DNA of 64,000 nt from Pelagomonas calceolata (lineage: Eukaryota; Sar; Pelagophyceae; Pelagomonadales; Pelagomonadaceae): contig CAKKNE010000005.1 of assembly GCA_918797485.1 (NCBI GenBank), positions 1,984,001 through 2,048,000 of the forward strand, written 5' to 3'. The position numbers and the translations under genes were made by a program. The notes under the pieces are model-generated. The model was not told the origin of the DNA, did no database searches, and saw only the letters and a program-made list of their open reading frames with translations. Shown one piece after another: positions 34,572-43,189 of the stretch (position 1 is its first letter; each line of letters opens with the position of its first letter).

Positions 34572-36530
34572 ATGCGCCTGGCGCTGGCAGTCGTGCTCGT
34601 CGCGTGCGCCAGCGCCGACGAGGCGGCCCGTAGAGCTCGCTGGCGCATGCAGCAACGACGGGGTAGGGAGCGCATGGAACAACTGATGCGAACGAAGCCG
34701 TACTTGTTTACGAAGAAACCGACGCCCCGGCCCTCCCTGAAGCCGACGCCCGCCCCAAGCACCGCGAAACCCACGAAATACCCAACGCCCGCGCCGACGC
34801 CCAAACCGGACCCGACGCGCAAGCCTACGCCGAAGCCTTCGTCGGAACCAACCTTGGTGCCGTCCACATCAGTACCGTCCTTCGCGCCTACAAATGTACC
34901 GGTACCGGCACCCACGTCCCGACACGAACGTGCGATGCGACTCGCGGACCAAGAACCGGCAAACCAGTGCCGCTCGGAGTTATGGAACGCCTTGACGGAA
35001 TCGCGCACGAGAAACGCGTGCTACGCGGGCAATTGGCACTACTACAATAGGTTTGGCACTAGACGAGCGACCCAATCCATCTCCGAGTATAGGAATGCGC
35101 GCTTCACGGCCTCCAAATACGACGCTGTATCCTTGCCGGTCGACGTAAGACGACTGGCCCAGGACGCCCCGGTCTTCGAGAAGCACGCGGCCTGCAATCC
35201 GGGACTAGCTAGACTGCCGAAACGGCTCATGAACGCGCTACAGAAGAAGGGCGGTATCTGGTCAAAGGCTACGTATGTGCTCACTGTGAGGCATTCGTAT
35301 GCGCAATGCTCTATCTTGGGATGGGAAGATACGCAAAGAAGAGACTCTGGTGATAATTTAGGAAGACACTCGTCCGTGTTGATATTGGATGATCAATTAT
35401 GTACCATACAAACAGCCAGGTGGGCGAAAACCGGAGACGCCGAGCAATGGGGCGAGGACGTGCGGCTCATGACCCATAGAGGTAGATTGGTGGCCACTGT
35501 AGTACTCACACCAAAGTTCGAAGACAGAGATATTATACCGCAGAAGTTCGGGGTCTACGAACTCGTGCTAGGTGTGTCAGGGAATGAACTGGTCGCGGCG
35601 TTCGAGCGGGCGCCGCCCTTATTTTTCTCCGAGAAGCATCTAGTAGTAGAATCAAGGTTGAGGAATGTCGGATTGGTCGTACGCCACAAGAAGCTCGAGT
35701 TTTTGGCTTATCTAGGAAAGTCAAAACTAATTCTCAGAGAAAGCCTGCGGGAGGCCACGGCTCATTCAGCCTGTAAGCCGCCCTGGACGAAGTGCGGCGA
35801 AGTCACGGGCAAGAAAACGAAACAACTCGCTGCGGGCAGGTACCACTGGCTCCACAACAACGTCAATCCGTTACTACTGAGAAGGCACGGCTTGCTGCTA
35901 GCTGTTGGACACGACCGACCCTTCAAGAGTAGATGGATCACGCACGACGAACTCCCGGTCAACGGGTATAAGAACATCACCAAAACCACGTCCTGGAACA
36001 CCTATTTACATTATTTTATCTTGTACAATGCCACTACTCTGGACCATGTCGCTACTTCATCACCGTTCTGCTTTCCCTCAGCTCGACTGGACATGAGGCG
36101 CTGCGACTTGGTCCAATTTGTTACTTCGTTGACACGAGGTGATGGCGATGATGTCCTCATTAGCTTCGGCATTAATGACTGCGATTCGGGGATTGTGGCG
36201 TTACCTGCTGATCTCATCGTGGCGTTTTCATTGGGATGCTCGGACCGGAAGGTGCGGTCCACGACCCTCAGACATACTCACGAGGCGGCGGCTCAAATTA
36301 GACAGAAGGAGGAGCGCTGGAACGCTACGTTAGGTATGAAGTGGAGCGCGCTGATGCGGCCCGACCCCCCTGCGAAGCCCGGAGCAGTCTCGAGCATCTA
36401 CGACTGCAAAGGGACGCACGAGAACTGCCCCGAGAATCTGGTGAGTCCCCTCTTCAAAGGTCCCTGCGACCGACGGGGCAACTACTGCGCGAGCTCCCGC
36501 GAGCCGCTGCCCGATCATGCTAGCTTCTAG
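34572..36530 (+). CDS. secreted or Golgi protein with Pro/Thr-rich stalk and propeller-like domain
   Basis: A 652-residue protein. Residues 1-15 (MRLALAVVLVACASA) are a clear signal peptide. Residues 48-118 are a mucin-like stalk of PTPxP repeats (PTPRPSLKPTPAPSTAKPTK and onward), a likely site of O-glycosylation. From about residue 150 there is a beta-rich domain with paired cysteines and several N-x-T/S sites (for example NGYKNITK). The segment DDVLISFGINDCDSGIVALP near residue 530 resembles the closing strand of five-bladed propeller glycoside phosphorylases and glycosyltransferases (GH130/GH43-like), but catalytic residues are not certain. Confidence 0.55.
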   Translation: MRLALAVVLVACASADEAARRARWRMQQRRGRERMEQLMRTKPYLFTKKPTPRPSLKPTPAPSTAKPTKYPTPAPTPKPDPTRKPTPKPSSEPTLVPSTSVPSFAPTNVPVPAPTSRHERAMRLADQEPANQCRSELWNALTESRTRNACYAGNWHYYNRFGTRRATQSISEYRNARFTASKYDAVSLPVDVRRLAQDAPVFEKHAACNPGLARLPKRLMNALQKKGGIWSKATYVLTVRHSYAQCSILGWEDTQRRDSGDNLGRHSSVLILDDQLCTIQTARWAKTGDAEQWGEDVRLMTHRGRLVATVVLTPKFEDRDIIPQKFGVYELVLGVSGNELVAAFERAPPLFFSEKHLVVESRLRNVGLVVRHKKLEFLAYLGKSKLILRESLREATAHSACKPPWTKCGEVTGKKTKQLAAGRYHWLHNNVNPLLLRRHGLLLAVGHDRPFKSRWITHDELPVNGYKNITKTTSWNTYLHYFILYNATTLDHVATSSPFCFPSARLDMRRCDLVQFVTSLTRGDGDDVLISFGINDCDSGIVALPADLIVAFSLGCSDRKVRSTTLRHTHEAAAQIRQKEERWNATLGMKWSALMRPDPPAKPGAVSSIYDCKGTHENCPENLVSPLFKGPCDRRGNYCASSREPLPDHASF

Positions 36531-36546
36531 TGTTGTGTAATGTGAA

Positions 36547-37584
36547 TTAGTCAGGTCTCTCGGACAGCACGGACCCGTTCTGCGCGGACCAGGCGTCCAA
36601 CGCCGCGTCCATGGCTTGATAGGCCTGCTCCGCGTTTTTGTTCGCGACGGCCGCTTCCCGGAAGGCCTCAGCTTCTACAGGACAGACCACGGACGCGACG
36701 CAGTGCTGGAGCGCGATGGCGGCGTCGGCGCATTTTTTTTCATCCTCACCACATTTTGATAGAGCCTTGGCCCTCTGTGAGCACTTCTCCCGAATCATCG
36801 CTCTAGGGTCCTCGCTCATCGAAGAAGGCGGCCTTAATGGCAATGCCGGCGACGCCTCACCGGACGAACGCAGCGACGGCATGTGTACGACTCGATCCAG
36901 CACGGCACCTACACTATCAAGCGCGGGCCGCGCGTCGACCGCGATGCTCTTCAGAGCCGCGTAGTCGTGCATCGTCTTCGGCTTCTCGTCCTTGTCACTC
37001 AACCCTTCATCAGAGTAGTAGTCGATGACATACCTTCGCTCTTCATCACCCCTACTAACGACCCAGTCGTGTCGATCAAACGGCTTTGGACACCCAAACA
37101 CGTAGATCTTCAGCAATGCCTTCGGGGACAGGTCGTGGGGCCTTCCAGTAAATCTAACAAGCTCGGGCGGCGGCCCCTGTCGCAACTTCTCCCACTCGAG
37201 AATCTTCGACCAGGTCGCTTCGTTCATCGCGTTGTGTACCGCGACGACCGTGTCCATGTCGGTTTCGTCCGCGCCGTCGGCCTTGTCCTTTCTTACTAAC
37301 GCGTTCCAGAACATTTGCGGGGAGGGGTACTGCCACGTACTTGCTCCTCCTTTCTGTGGTATTGTGGAGGCTTCCCTCTTCGTGTCTAGATTTGTGGTCT
37401 GGCCGGGGGCTTTCGTCTGTTGCGGCGTCGCGGGCATGTTGTTGGAACCCTTGATGGGACAGCCGCCTTGCTCCGATTTGTTGCGTGATTTGATCGGGCA
37501 GCCGTCGGCTTTGACGCGCGCGGCAGCGGTCGTCGCGGCGGCTGCCGCCGCTGACGCGTAGCGGAGCAGGTGCGTCGGTGGCAT
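36547..37584 (-). CDS. HCCS: cytochrome c-type heme lyase fused to a twin CX9C domain
   Basis: A 345-residue protein. Residues 25-190 are holocytochrome c synthase: two Cys-Pro heme motifs (GCPIK, C29 and C42), EASTIP, WQYPSPQMFWNALVRKD, VVAVHNAMNEATWSKILEWE, GRPHDLSPKALLKIYVFG, then PFDRHDWVV and RYVIDYYSDEG. It attaches heme to apocytochrome c in the mitochondrial intermembrane space. After a linker, residues 268-295 hold C-x9-C-x6-C-x9-C (C268, C278, C285, C295), an exact twin CX9C (CHCH) motif of Mia40-imported proteins. I know of no such tail in human or yeast heme lyases. It is a single exon. Confidence 0.9.
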   Translation of the reverse strand: MPPTHLLRYASAAAAAATTAAARVKADGCPIKSRNKSEQGGCPIKGSNNMPATPQQTKAPGQTTNLDTKREASTIPQKGGASTWQYPSPQMFWNALVRKDKADGADETDMDTVVAVHNAMNEATWSKILEWEKLRQGPPPELVRFTGRPHDLSPKALLKIYVFGCPKPFDRHDWVVSRGDEERRYVIDYYSDEGLSDKDEKPKTMHDYAALKSIAVDARPALDSVGAVLDRVVHMPSLRSSGEASPALPLRPPSSMSEDPRAMIREKCSQRAKALSKCGEDEKKCADAAIALQHCVASVVCPVEAEAFREAAVANKNAEQAYQAMDAALDAWSAQNGSVLSERPD

Positions 37585-37954
37585 GATGAGTTGGCTCTTC
37601 TCGCTGTCGCGCGCACCGGTTCGTCAGCTCGATGGCGTGGACTCGACCTTATAGCCACCACGCGACGCTGCGTCGGAAACGCGGCCACCAGTCGCGACCT
37701 GGCCGTTGACCTAGTATGCCGACGGTGCTGCCGTCAATGAAACGACCAGTGATGGCCTCTCTTTTGCGCCTTGCGTCTCCAGCTCGGCCGCCCCGTAGGT
37801 ATGGTATCGGTATGGTACCTTATACCTCGGTGGTAGGGGTCAGAGCCTGAGCCTCTCTTGAGATCTAGTGTGTCGACACAGCCCTACAGACGACGGGCGT
37901 CGTAGTTTGGGGCAGCCCCCCATACGCCCCCGACGCGACATATCCGAGAAATGA
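37585..37954. other. intergenic gap upstream of heme lyase
   Basis: A 370-bp gap between the heme lyase start and the stop of the next minus-strand gene. It contains a short imperfect repeat of GGTATGGTA near 37797-37817. No gene is seen. Confidence 0.4.
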
Positions 37955-39640
37955 TTACCCAACGTCCATCGGCGCCGCCTCGGCATCGGGCGTCGGAAGT
38001 TCGCCCTCGGCCCGTCTAGGAGTGACCATCTCGCTCCGCCGCTGCGCCTCGCGCGCCAGCTCCGCCTTGTGCTGCAGTTTGGGAGCATACCCGTCGGGCA
38101 CGTAAGAAGACGGATCTGGTTCTTTTTCGCGCATCTCCTGGATTTTGAGGGCCATGGGCTCGCACACTTTACAAGCGTGCTTGTGCTCCCTGAAATGCTG
38201 ACGTTGGCACTCCCGCGAGCAGTATTTGGCCACTTTACATCTCGAGCACCTATCAAACCTTACGTCGTCCGTTTCTACGTTTGGACATTGCGCGCACTTA
38301 CATCGCGACGCTTCCGGATCAATAGCGTCTCGCAGTTCTCGTGGTAGGTCGATGCACTTCGGGCCCCTCACCTTATAATTGTCGATGGCTTCTTGCAAAG
38401 ATTCGACCGCGGTCGTGACGTCTGGATGAGTTTTACATCGAGCGTAGCCGCACCAGACCTCGTAGTAAATCAACGAAGCTTGGCCTAAATGGTGAATGGC
38501 CGGCGAGAACAACCGACCGTCCCGACAAATACGCCCAACCGCGTAGTGCATCTGCGCCGTCGCCGTCGAGATCCGCCCGTACTTCAACTCGGCCGCTCTT
38601 AACGCTTCGCAAGCGTGTCTCAAGGCTTGCACGAGTTTCTTAGCTTGTTTTGGGAGAAGTGCGTGATTGGCGCACTCCCGCAACTCCCTATACTGCGACC
38701 CGGGTTCGCCTAAGGCCGCCACCGCTAATAAACCGGCGCAGTCGTGGTGGCACGTCGCCAATCTACCAAGATCACCTAGAGTCGTTAACTGCCCGATGGC
38801 CCTTTCATAAATGTCAATGGCGCCCTCGGGGTCGCCCATGGCAGCTGTTGCCGATGCTAAATGCTGCGTCGCCTCCGCTTGTAGTAATTGTGAAGTATAT
38901 CGCATGGACGGGTCCCGCGCACTGAGCCAAGGTAATGATACTTCCCCCTCGAGCTTCACATCCATCAGGTCCTCGCACTTCCGCCGCGCGTGCCGCGCCA
39001 GGCCCTTGTAGTTCGGTAGGTCGTACAAGTCCTCAAACGCGTACAATTGCAACAACAGCAAAGACACGACCTCAGGAGCCTGGCGTCCAAACAGTGTGAT
39101 GGCGGGCTCCACACAAATTTCCAACGACGTCCAGCACTGCTTATGCAGTTCTAGGGAGGACACTAAGTTGCGATACGCACAAGCCTTCATGCAGATATGA
39201 GCGATCCATTCCAAATCGCTTCGATGTCTCGCGTCGTTGACGGACCAGACCGGCGGCGCGTCGCCGTTGCGGATTTGTTGCAGCGTAGCTTTGTTCGCGT
39301 CGCCATAATCCTTGTAAGGTTCGGACTGGCAAATAACATCGTGCAGGTCCTTGGCCGCCTTTTCCAGCTTCTTTGCTTCTTTACGGGCGGGCCGCGCCAA
39401 TAACACTTCATGCAACGGCAGCACCTCGGCCTCCTCATGACCGGGAAAGCGCACCGCTACACTCTCGTCCTGCGGGTCGTGCGCCACGACGCCTCTTCTA
39501 GAACCGTAATGAATGATGGCGCCCTTCCGTATGCCCGTATCATCGATGTCATCAGGATATTGGGCCTTGACCTCGTCGTTGTCCGTGATTAGTAATTCAG
39601 AGAGGACCTCCCCTTGTAGAGCTTCCTGCTGGGCCGCCAT
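37955..39640 (-). CDS. TPR-like protein with C-terminal MYND zinc finger
   Basis: A 561-residue single-exon protein. Residues about 35-85 look like an SH3/KOW-type barrel (GAIIHYGSRRGVVAHDPQDE). Residues 150-430 are helical repeats with TPR features (ATQHLASATAAMGDPEGAID, IYERAIGQLTTLGDLGRLAT). A MYND finger spans about 447-492: CKCAQCPNV, then FDRCSRCKVAKYCSRECQRQ and HFREHKHACKVC. Its MYND-TPR order is the reverse of the paralog pair at 19585 and 39965. It is probably a protein-interaction adaptor. It starts head to head with the 39965 gene. Confidence 0.8.
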   Translation of the reverse strand: MAAQQEALQGEVLSELLITDNDEVKAQYPDDIDDTGIRKGAIIHYGSRRGVVAHDPQDESVAVRFPGHEEAEVLPLHEVLLARPARKEAKKLEKAAKDLHDVICQSEPYKDYGDANKATLQQIRNGDAPPVWSVNDARHRSDLEWIAHICMKACAYRNLVSSLELHKQCWTSLEICVEPAITLFGRQAPEVVSLLLLQLYAFEDLYDLPNYKGLARHARRKCEDLMDVKLEGEVSLPWLSARDPSMRYTSQLLQAEATQHLASATAAMGDPEGAIDIYERAIGQLTTLGDLGRLATCHHDCAGLLAVAALGEPGSQYRELRECANHALLPKQAKKLVQALRHACEALRAAELKYGRISTATAQMHYAVGRICRDGRLFSPAIHHLGQASLIYYEVWCGYARCKTHPDVTTAVESLQEAIDNYKVRGPKCIDLPRELRDAIDPEASRCKCAQCPNVETDDVRFDRCSRCKVAKYCSRECQRQHFREHKHACKVCEPMALKIQEMREKEPDPSSYVPDGYAPKLQHKAELAREAQRRSEMVTPRRAEGELPTPDAEAAPMDVG

Positions 39641-39964
39641 GGGTGGGCGGGCTGCCCGCGCGCGCGCGGCGATGCGTCTATGGCTGGGCGAGCTCGCCCT
39701 TGCGACGGGCGACGCGTTGGTGGCGTATCAGCGCCCGATTTTTGTGAAGCGCCAACGATAAGGCGCTAGCGTCCCGTAAGACACTAGCAATTTCCAAGCC
39801 ACCAAGCAAGCCAAGCGCAACTCCGCACCGCGGTGTGCCCGACCACGTCGGGGCAGCCCCAATCAAGACAGGCACCCGCCCCCCGGCGCCCGTCCACGTT
39901 TCAGGAGAAGTGGTGGACCGTAGGGACACTTATCCAGCCACCCCAGATTAGTGAAGGGAGAGCC
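39641..39964. other. divergent promoter region
   Basis: A 324-bp head-to-head promoter between two MYND genes, centred on palindrome copy 5. No gene is seen. Confidence 0.5.
39765..39787. promoter_or_regulatory. promoter palindrome copy 5
   Basis: GCTAGCGTCCC-GTAAGACACTAG, in reverse orientation to copies 1-4; 125 bp from the start at 39640 and 178 bp from that at 39965. Confidence 0.58.
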
Positions 39965-41188
39965 ATGTTCCTCACGAAATGCGCCGCCTGCGCCGCCGAC
40001 TGCACGACAGTAAAAGCGTGCAGCAGGTGCCAGACGGTCTACTGTTCGGTACAATGCCAGAAGACGCACTGGGAGAGCGGCCACGACAAGCTCTGCAAAA
40101 TGATCAAGAAAAAAGGCGGCGCCGAGCAGCTCTATGCTGATAAACAATATAAAGCATCAATCAAGCTAGCCGTAGAAAAATGCGCAAAGGACGCCCGGTC
40201 GCAAGCTCTACTTAACGCGGCCAAGCAGTTAGGTGATTTATCCTTTTGTGACATGGAAGAGAGGAAGCGCTTCCTGGAGTTAAGTGCGGAGGACGCCGAG
40301 ATCGAGGAAGACGAGGTCACTTGTTATATTTGTTTGGATTCAATACATAGTGAGACGAAGGAAGGAGTAGTGAGGGGCTGCGGCTGCAAGGGATCGCAAG
40401 GCCATGCCCATGTCACGTGCTTAGCGAAACAAGCGCAATTATCCGTCGAGGAGGGCGAAACTATGAATGCCGACGACATGTCTGCAAGGTGGAGCAAGTG
40501 GACTCGGTGTGGGATATGCGAGCAGAACTACCGTAGTCTTGTATCATGCGCTCTAGGATGGGCCTGCTGGCGGACCTACGTCCAAAGACCCATGGAGGCG
40601 CCGGCGAAGCGCGCGGCTCTCACAACATTAGGATCTGGACTGATGGACGGCGACCGGGCTGGAGAAGCGCTGACCGTTTTTCAAGCGCAATTAAAACATG
40701 CCTACAAGGAACAGGACGAGGAGTCGATCACGGCGGCCAAGGGGAACTGCGCCATGTGCCTGTCCAACTTGGGGCGAGACGCCGAGGCGGTCGTGATTAA
40801 TCGGGAGTTGTACGCGCAGATACGAAAAGCGAGCGGTCTCGAGGACATCGATACGTTGGTGGCTGCGTTAACGCTGGCCAAGTCATTAAGAGCGTTGTCG
40901 TCTTTTTCTGAAGCTAGAGCATTGTTGCGCGAGGTCGTGCCGGTCGCGATGACATCACTAGGCGGCGACCACGGCGTGACGTTGGAACTCAACTCGAATT
41001 TCGTCCGGGCCATGTGCATGGACCTGAACGCGACGGCGGACCAGTTGAAAGCTGCCGTTGATTTAGCACATTCCACTCACGAGGCCGCGTTGCGTCGCTA
41101 CGGCGACGGCCACGAGCTTACTCACTTGTGTCGCGCGTCGTTGGCCGACGCGCGGGTCGTGGCGCAGAACGCGGGGCTAGAGAGGTAA
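39965..41188 (+). CDS. MYND zinc finger / RING-CH-like / TPR protein (paralog B)
   Basis: A 407-residue protein from the ATG at 39965. It has the same architecture as the gene at 19585: MYND (CAACAADCTTVKACSRCQT, then YCSVQCQ and HDKLC), RING-CH-like cluster (CYICLDSI, CGCKGSQGHAHVTC, CGICEQNYR, CALGWACWRTYV), then TPR helices. It has about 40 extra residues, helical and acidic, between the MYND and RING-CH parts. Conservation is highest in the RING-CH block, including the unusual LxSCALGWACW segment, so that block is likely the functional core. Confidence 0.82.
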   Translation: MFLTKCAACAADCTTVKACSRCQTVYCSVQCQKTHWESGHDKLCKMIKKKGGAEQLYADKQYKASIKLAVEKCAKDARSQALLNAAKQLGDLSFCDMEERKRFLELSAEDAEIEEDEVTCYICLDSIHSETKEGVVRGCGCKGSQGHAHVTCLAKQAQLSVEEGETMNADDMSARWSKWTRCGICEQNYRSLVSCALGWACWRTYVQRPMEAPAKRAALTTLGSGLMDGDRAGEALTVFQAQLKHAYKEQDEESITAAKGNCAMCLSNLGRDAEAVVINRELYAQIRKASGLEDIDTLVAALTLAKSLRALSSFSEARALLREVVPVAMTSLGGDHGVTLELNSNFVRAMCMDLNATADQLKAAVDLAHSTHEAALRRYGDGHELTHLCRASLADARVVAQNAGLER

Positions 41189-41646
41189 CTTACTAGTAGT
41201 CTAGATAACCCGCACCCGTCCCGCGAGCGGCCCTCGTATGCCGTCGCCCCGGGTGTGAGACACCTTCTTCAGCAGCTGGCCGACGTCGCGCGATGCGAAG
41301 GATACTCGGACATTGCGGAGTTGCTCACCTAATGTTGTTTTTCAGACAAGTAGTAGCACCGTGGCGCCCGCGAGGTGCATGTGATTAGTGACGGATATCT
41401 TCCTTAGACAGACTACTGAGCGGGGCGACGCCTCCTCGACGGCGACGAGCAGGTGGCCGATCGTCGGGGCTTCACTCTCTCGCGGACGGCGCGCTCCATG
41501 GCCGTGTAGACGCGCATGAGGTCCGCGCCGGAGAAGCCCTCCGTCTCCTTGGCTTGGGGTCCGAGTCGCGCGATTGCTGAGGGCCGCCGTCTCTCGCTGG
41601 GGCGTCCCCTTTCTTTTGAAGCACCAATCCGAGAGAAGATCCCTAC
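41189..41646. other. degraded gap with coding remnants
   Basis: About 450 bp. Minus-strand 41201-41335 is open from a possible 3' splice site (ATTAG) to a TAG and encodes a short run including VRVSFASRDVGQLLKKVSHT, which may be a last exon. Further up lies the AAA-lid remnant at 41413-41600. Confidence 0.35.
41413..41600 (-). pseudogene. AAA+ ATPase lid-domain remnant
   Basis: Minus-strand codons read AIARLGPQAKETEGFSGADL and then MRVYTAMERAVRERV, matching the start of the C-terminal lid of classic AAA ATPases (TEGFSGADL, sensor-2 region). The ATPase core with Walker A and B is absent upstream; there is no room for it before the 41647 frame. Just after AVRER the sequence shifts frame: another frame gives a plausible last helix (PTIGHLLVAVEEASP). 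A 54-nt intron (GTAAGT at 41651, CCAG near 41598) could join it to the upstream 176-residue frame in phase, so a spliced product lacking the ATPase core is the alternative to a pseudogene. Confidence 0.4.
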
Positions 41647-42177
41647 TTACTCGAGATGCACGGGGCCACCGTCGCGCGCAGGCGAAGTCTTCGCACCTCG
41701 TTTTGCGCGAAGCTCTCCGTCGCCGCCCTGATGCACCTTCACCGGAGTCCCCCCAGGTGGCTTCGACGAAGCCGGCCGCGCGGCCCGCGACGGAGAGTGC
41801 GACGCCGCTGGCGCCGGTGCGTGGGGCGAATCGCTCGTCCGCGCGCCTTGTTTCCTCGCCTTGAAGGCGGCGAGCAATGCACGGCCGCGCTGCATCCGGT
41901 TTTCTAGCGGGGCTGATCCCTCGAGCGCTTCCGCCGTCGCCGTCTCCGCGGTTATCGCGCCCTTGGCGTCGCCGTTTTTGAGGGCGGTCCGGGCGTCTTG
42001 TTGTGATTTGCGGACGCGTGCGACCGTATCGTCCTGCGCGCGGCTTACTGGCGGCGGCGAGGTCGGGACTTCCAGTGATGAGGCGGTCAAACCGTCCAGA
42101 GAGTCGCGCCCGCCCGCGGCGCGGCTCAAAAGAGGCGGCGCCGGCGGCATATTATCGTCCCGCGACTGGTCAATCAT
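41647..42177 (-). CDS. hypothetical protein, possible first exon
   Basis: A 176-residue frame from the ATG at 42177. It is hydrophilic, with one helical block near residues 50-110 (VRKSQQDARTALKNGDAKGA, then ENRMQRGRALLAAFKARKQG) that has a MIT-like or coiled-coil look. The rest is Pro/Ser/Ala-rich. The stop TAA lies inside a GTAAGT donor, so this may be a first exon that continues into the AAA-lid remnant. It is not recognised otherwise. Confidence 0.45.
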   Translation of the reverse strand: MIDQSRDDNMPPAPPLLSRAAGGRDSLDGLTASSLEVPTSPPPVSRAQDDTVARVRKSQQDARTALKNGDAKGAITAETATAEALEGSAPLENRMQRGRALLAAFKARKQGARTSDSPHAPAPAASHSPSRAARPASSKPPGGTPVKVHQGGDGELRAKRGAKTSPARDGGPVHLE

Positions 42178-42689
42178 CTTTAGTACGCGCAGGCGCCGCG
42201 CCGGCCGATATTGCTGCAAAACCCGTTTTTTTTCTGACGTCGTATACGGCCGTACATATATGTATATATATAAGACGAACATGTCCTTGGGGAAACACTG
42301 GTAGGCCTCCATAGCTAGTGCAGCATATAGCTAAAATCAATATCTATACCTTTCTCTCTAGTAGCTCTGAGGGTACCTAACTTTGTGCCTCTCCATCGGC
42401 CGTGGCGACCCTGTGCGGAGATCTACGCCCGATAGTCCCAGGAAGTACCCCCGCCCCGTCCAGCCACTCCCGAACAGCCGTGAACTCGACCACTCAGACC
42501 GGCCCCGCGGGCGTCTCCGGGACGCAGACCCTTCGTGGCGTCTCTGTAGCTCACGCCGCTGCCAGTAGTTCGTTCATGAGATTTGCTTCCCGGCGCCTCG
42601 CGCCCGTAGCGACGCGAGGGTCTGTCGCCCTTCGAGGAGTCGAGGAGCTCTACGAGACTACGACCGGTGCAGCACTTGGTGCCTAGACC

Positions 42690-42905
42690 TGTAATTATTC
42701 AAACGAGAGTAAGCGGCATTTCCTAGCCGCCGCGAGGGAAACAGTGGGAAGCCCCTGCCGGCGGGTGAGGCTAAATCTATAAATACCAATATATAGATAT
42801 AAATATCTCCCACGTGCGGTGCCAAGGACCCAAGGTATAATTCAAACGAGAGTAGAAGCCGCACTTCCTAGCCGTCTAGGGGGAACGCTGGGTGGCCTCC
42901 GTAGG
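42690..42905. repeat. two tandem copies of a ~144-bp element
   Basis: Copies begin near 42690 and 42834. Each starts with the shared word ATTCAAACGAGAGTA, continues with a (G)CGGCATTTCCTAGCCG-like block and a GGGAAC-x-GTGGG block, and ends in an AT-rich TATAAAT-like stretch. A partial third copy (GGGAAACACTGGTAGGCCTCC) lies at 42290-42310, beside another TATATA run. The period is about 144 bp. Confidence 0.65.
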
Positions 42906-42961
42906 AGCAACGCCGTAAATTACTGAGATAAAATCTACTTAGATATGTCTCGGTCGGCTTC

Positions 42962-42984
42962 CTAGTGTCTTACTTGCCGCTAGC
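42962..42984. promoter_or_regulatory. promoter palindrome copy 6
   Basis: CTAGTGTCTTAC-N4-CGCTAGC, 206 bp upstream of the start at 43190. Confidence 0.57.
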
Positions 42985-43189
42985 TCGAGCTCTTGGGCCG
43001 AGGCTTGGATAAGCGCTGCAAGCGACCTGCGCTATAGCACGCGCAACGCGTCCGAGCGATTCCTGCCGGTCGCCAACGCACCGCTGCGCCCGTGGCGCGT
43101 CCAGTAACAAAACAAAGCCGCACCTCTTCCAAGCCGGCCAAGCCGTCAAACTCGCGAGATCGCAGCCGTCCGAGCGCTGCGCCGCAGCC

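Larger units (their letters stand above)
42178..43189. other. repeat-bearing intergenic region
   Basis: A gap of about 1 kb, the longest in the window and locally AT-rich (TATATA runs near 42256-42270 and 42777-42806). It contains the repeat at 42690-42905, palindrome copy 6 and no supported gene. Confidence 0.5.

Noticed and set aside
42402-42686. Plus-strand 94-residue frame
   Set aside because: It starts with GTG and has no supporting feature; it lies in a repeat-rich gap.
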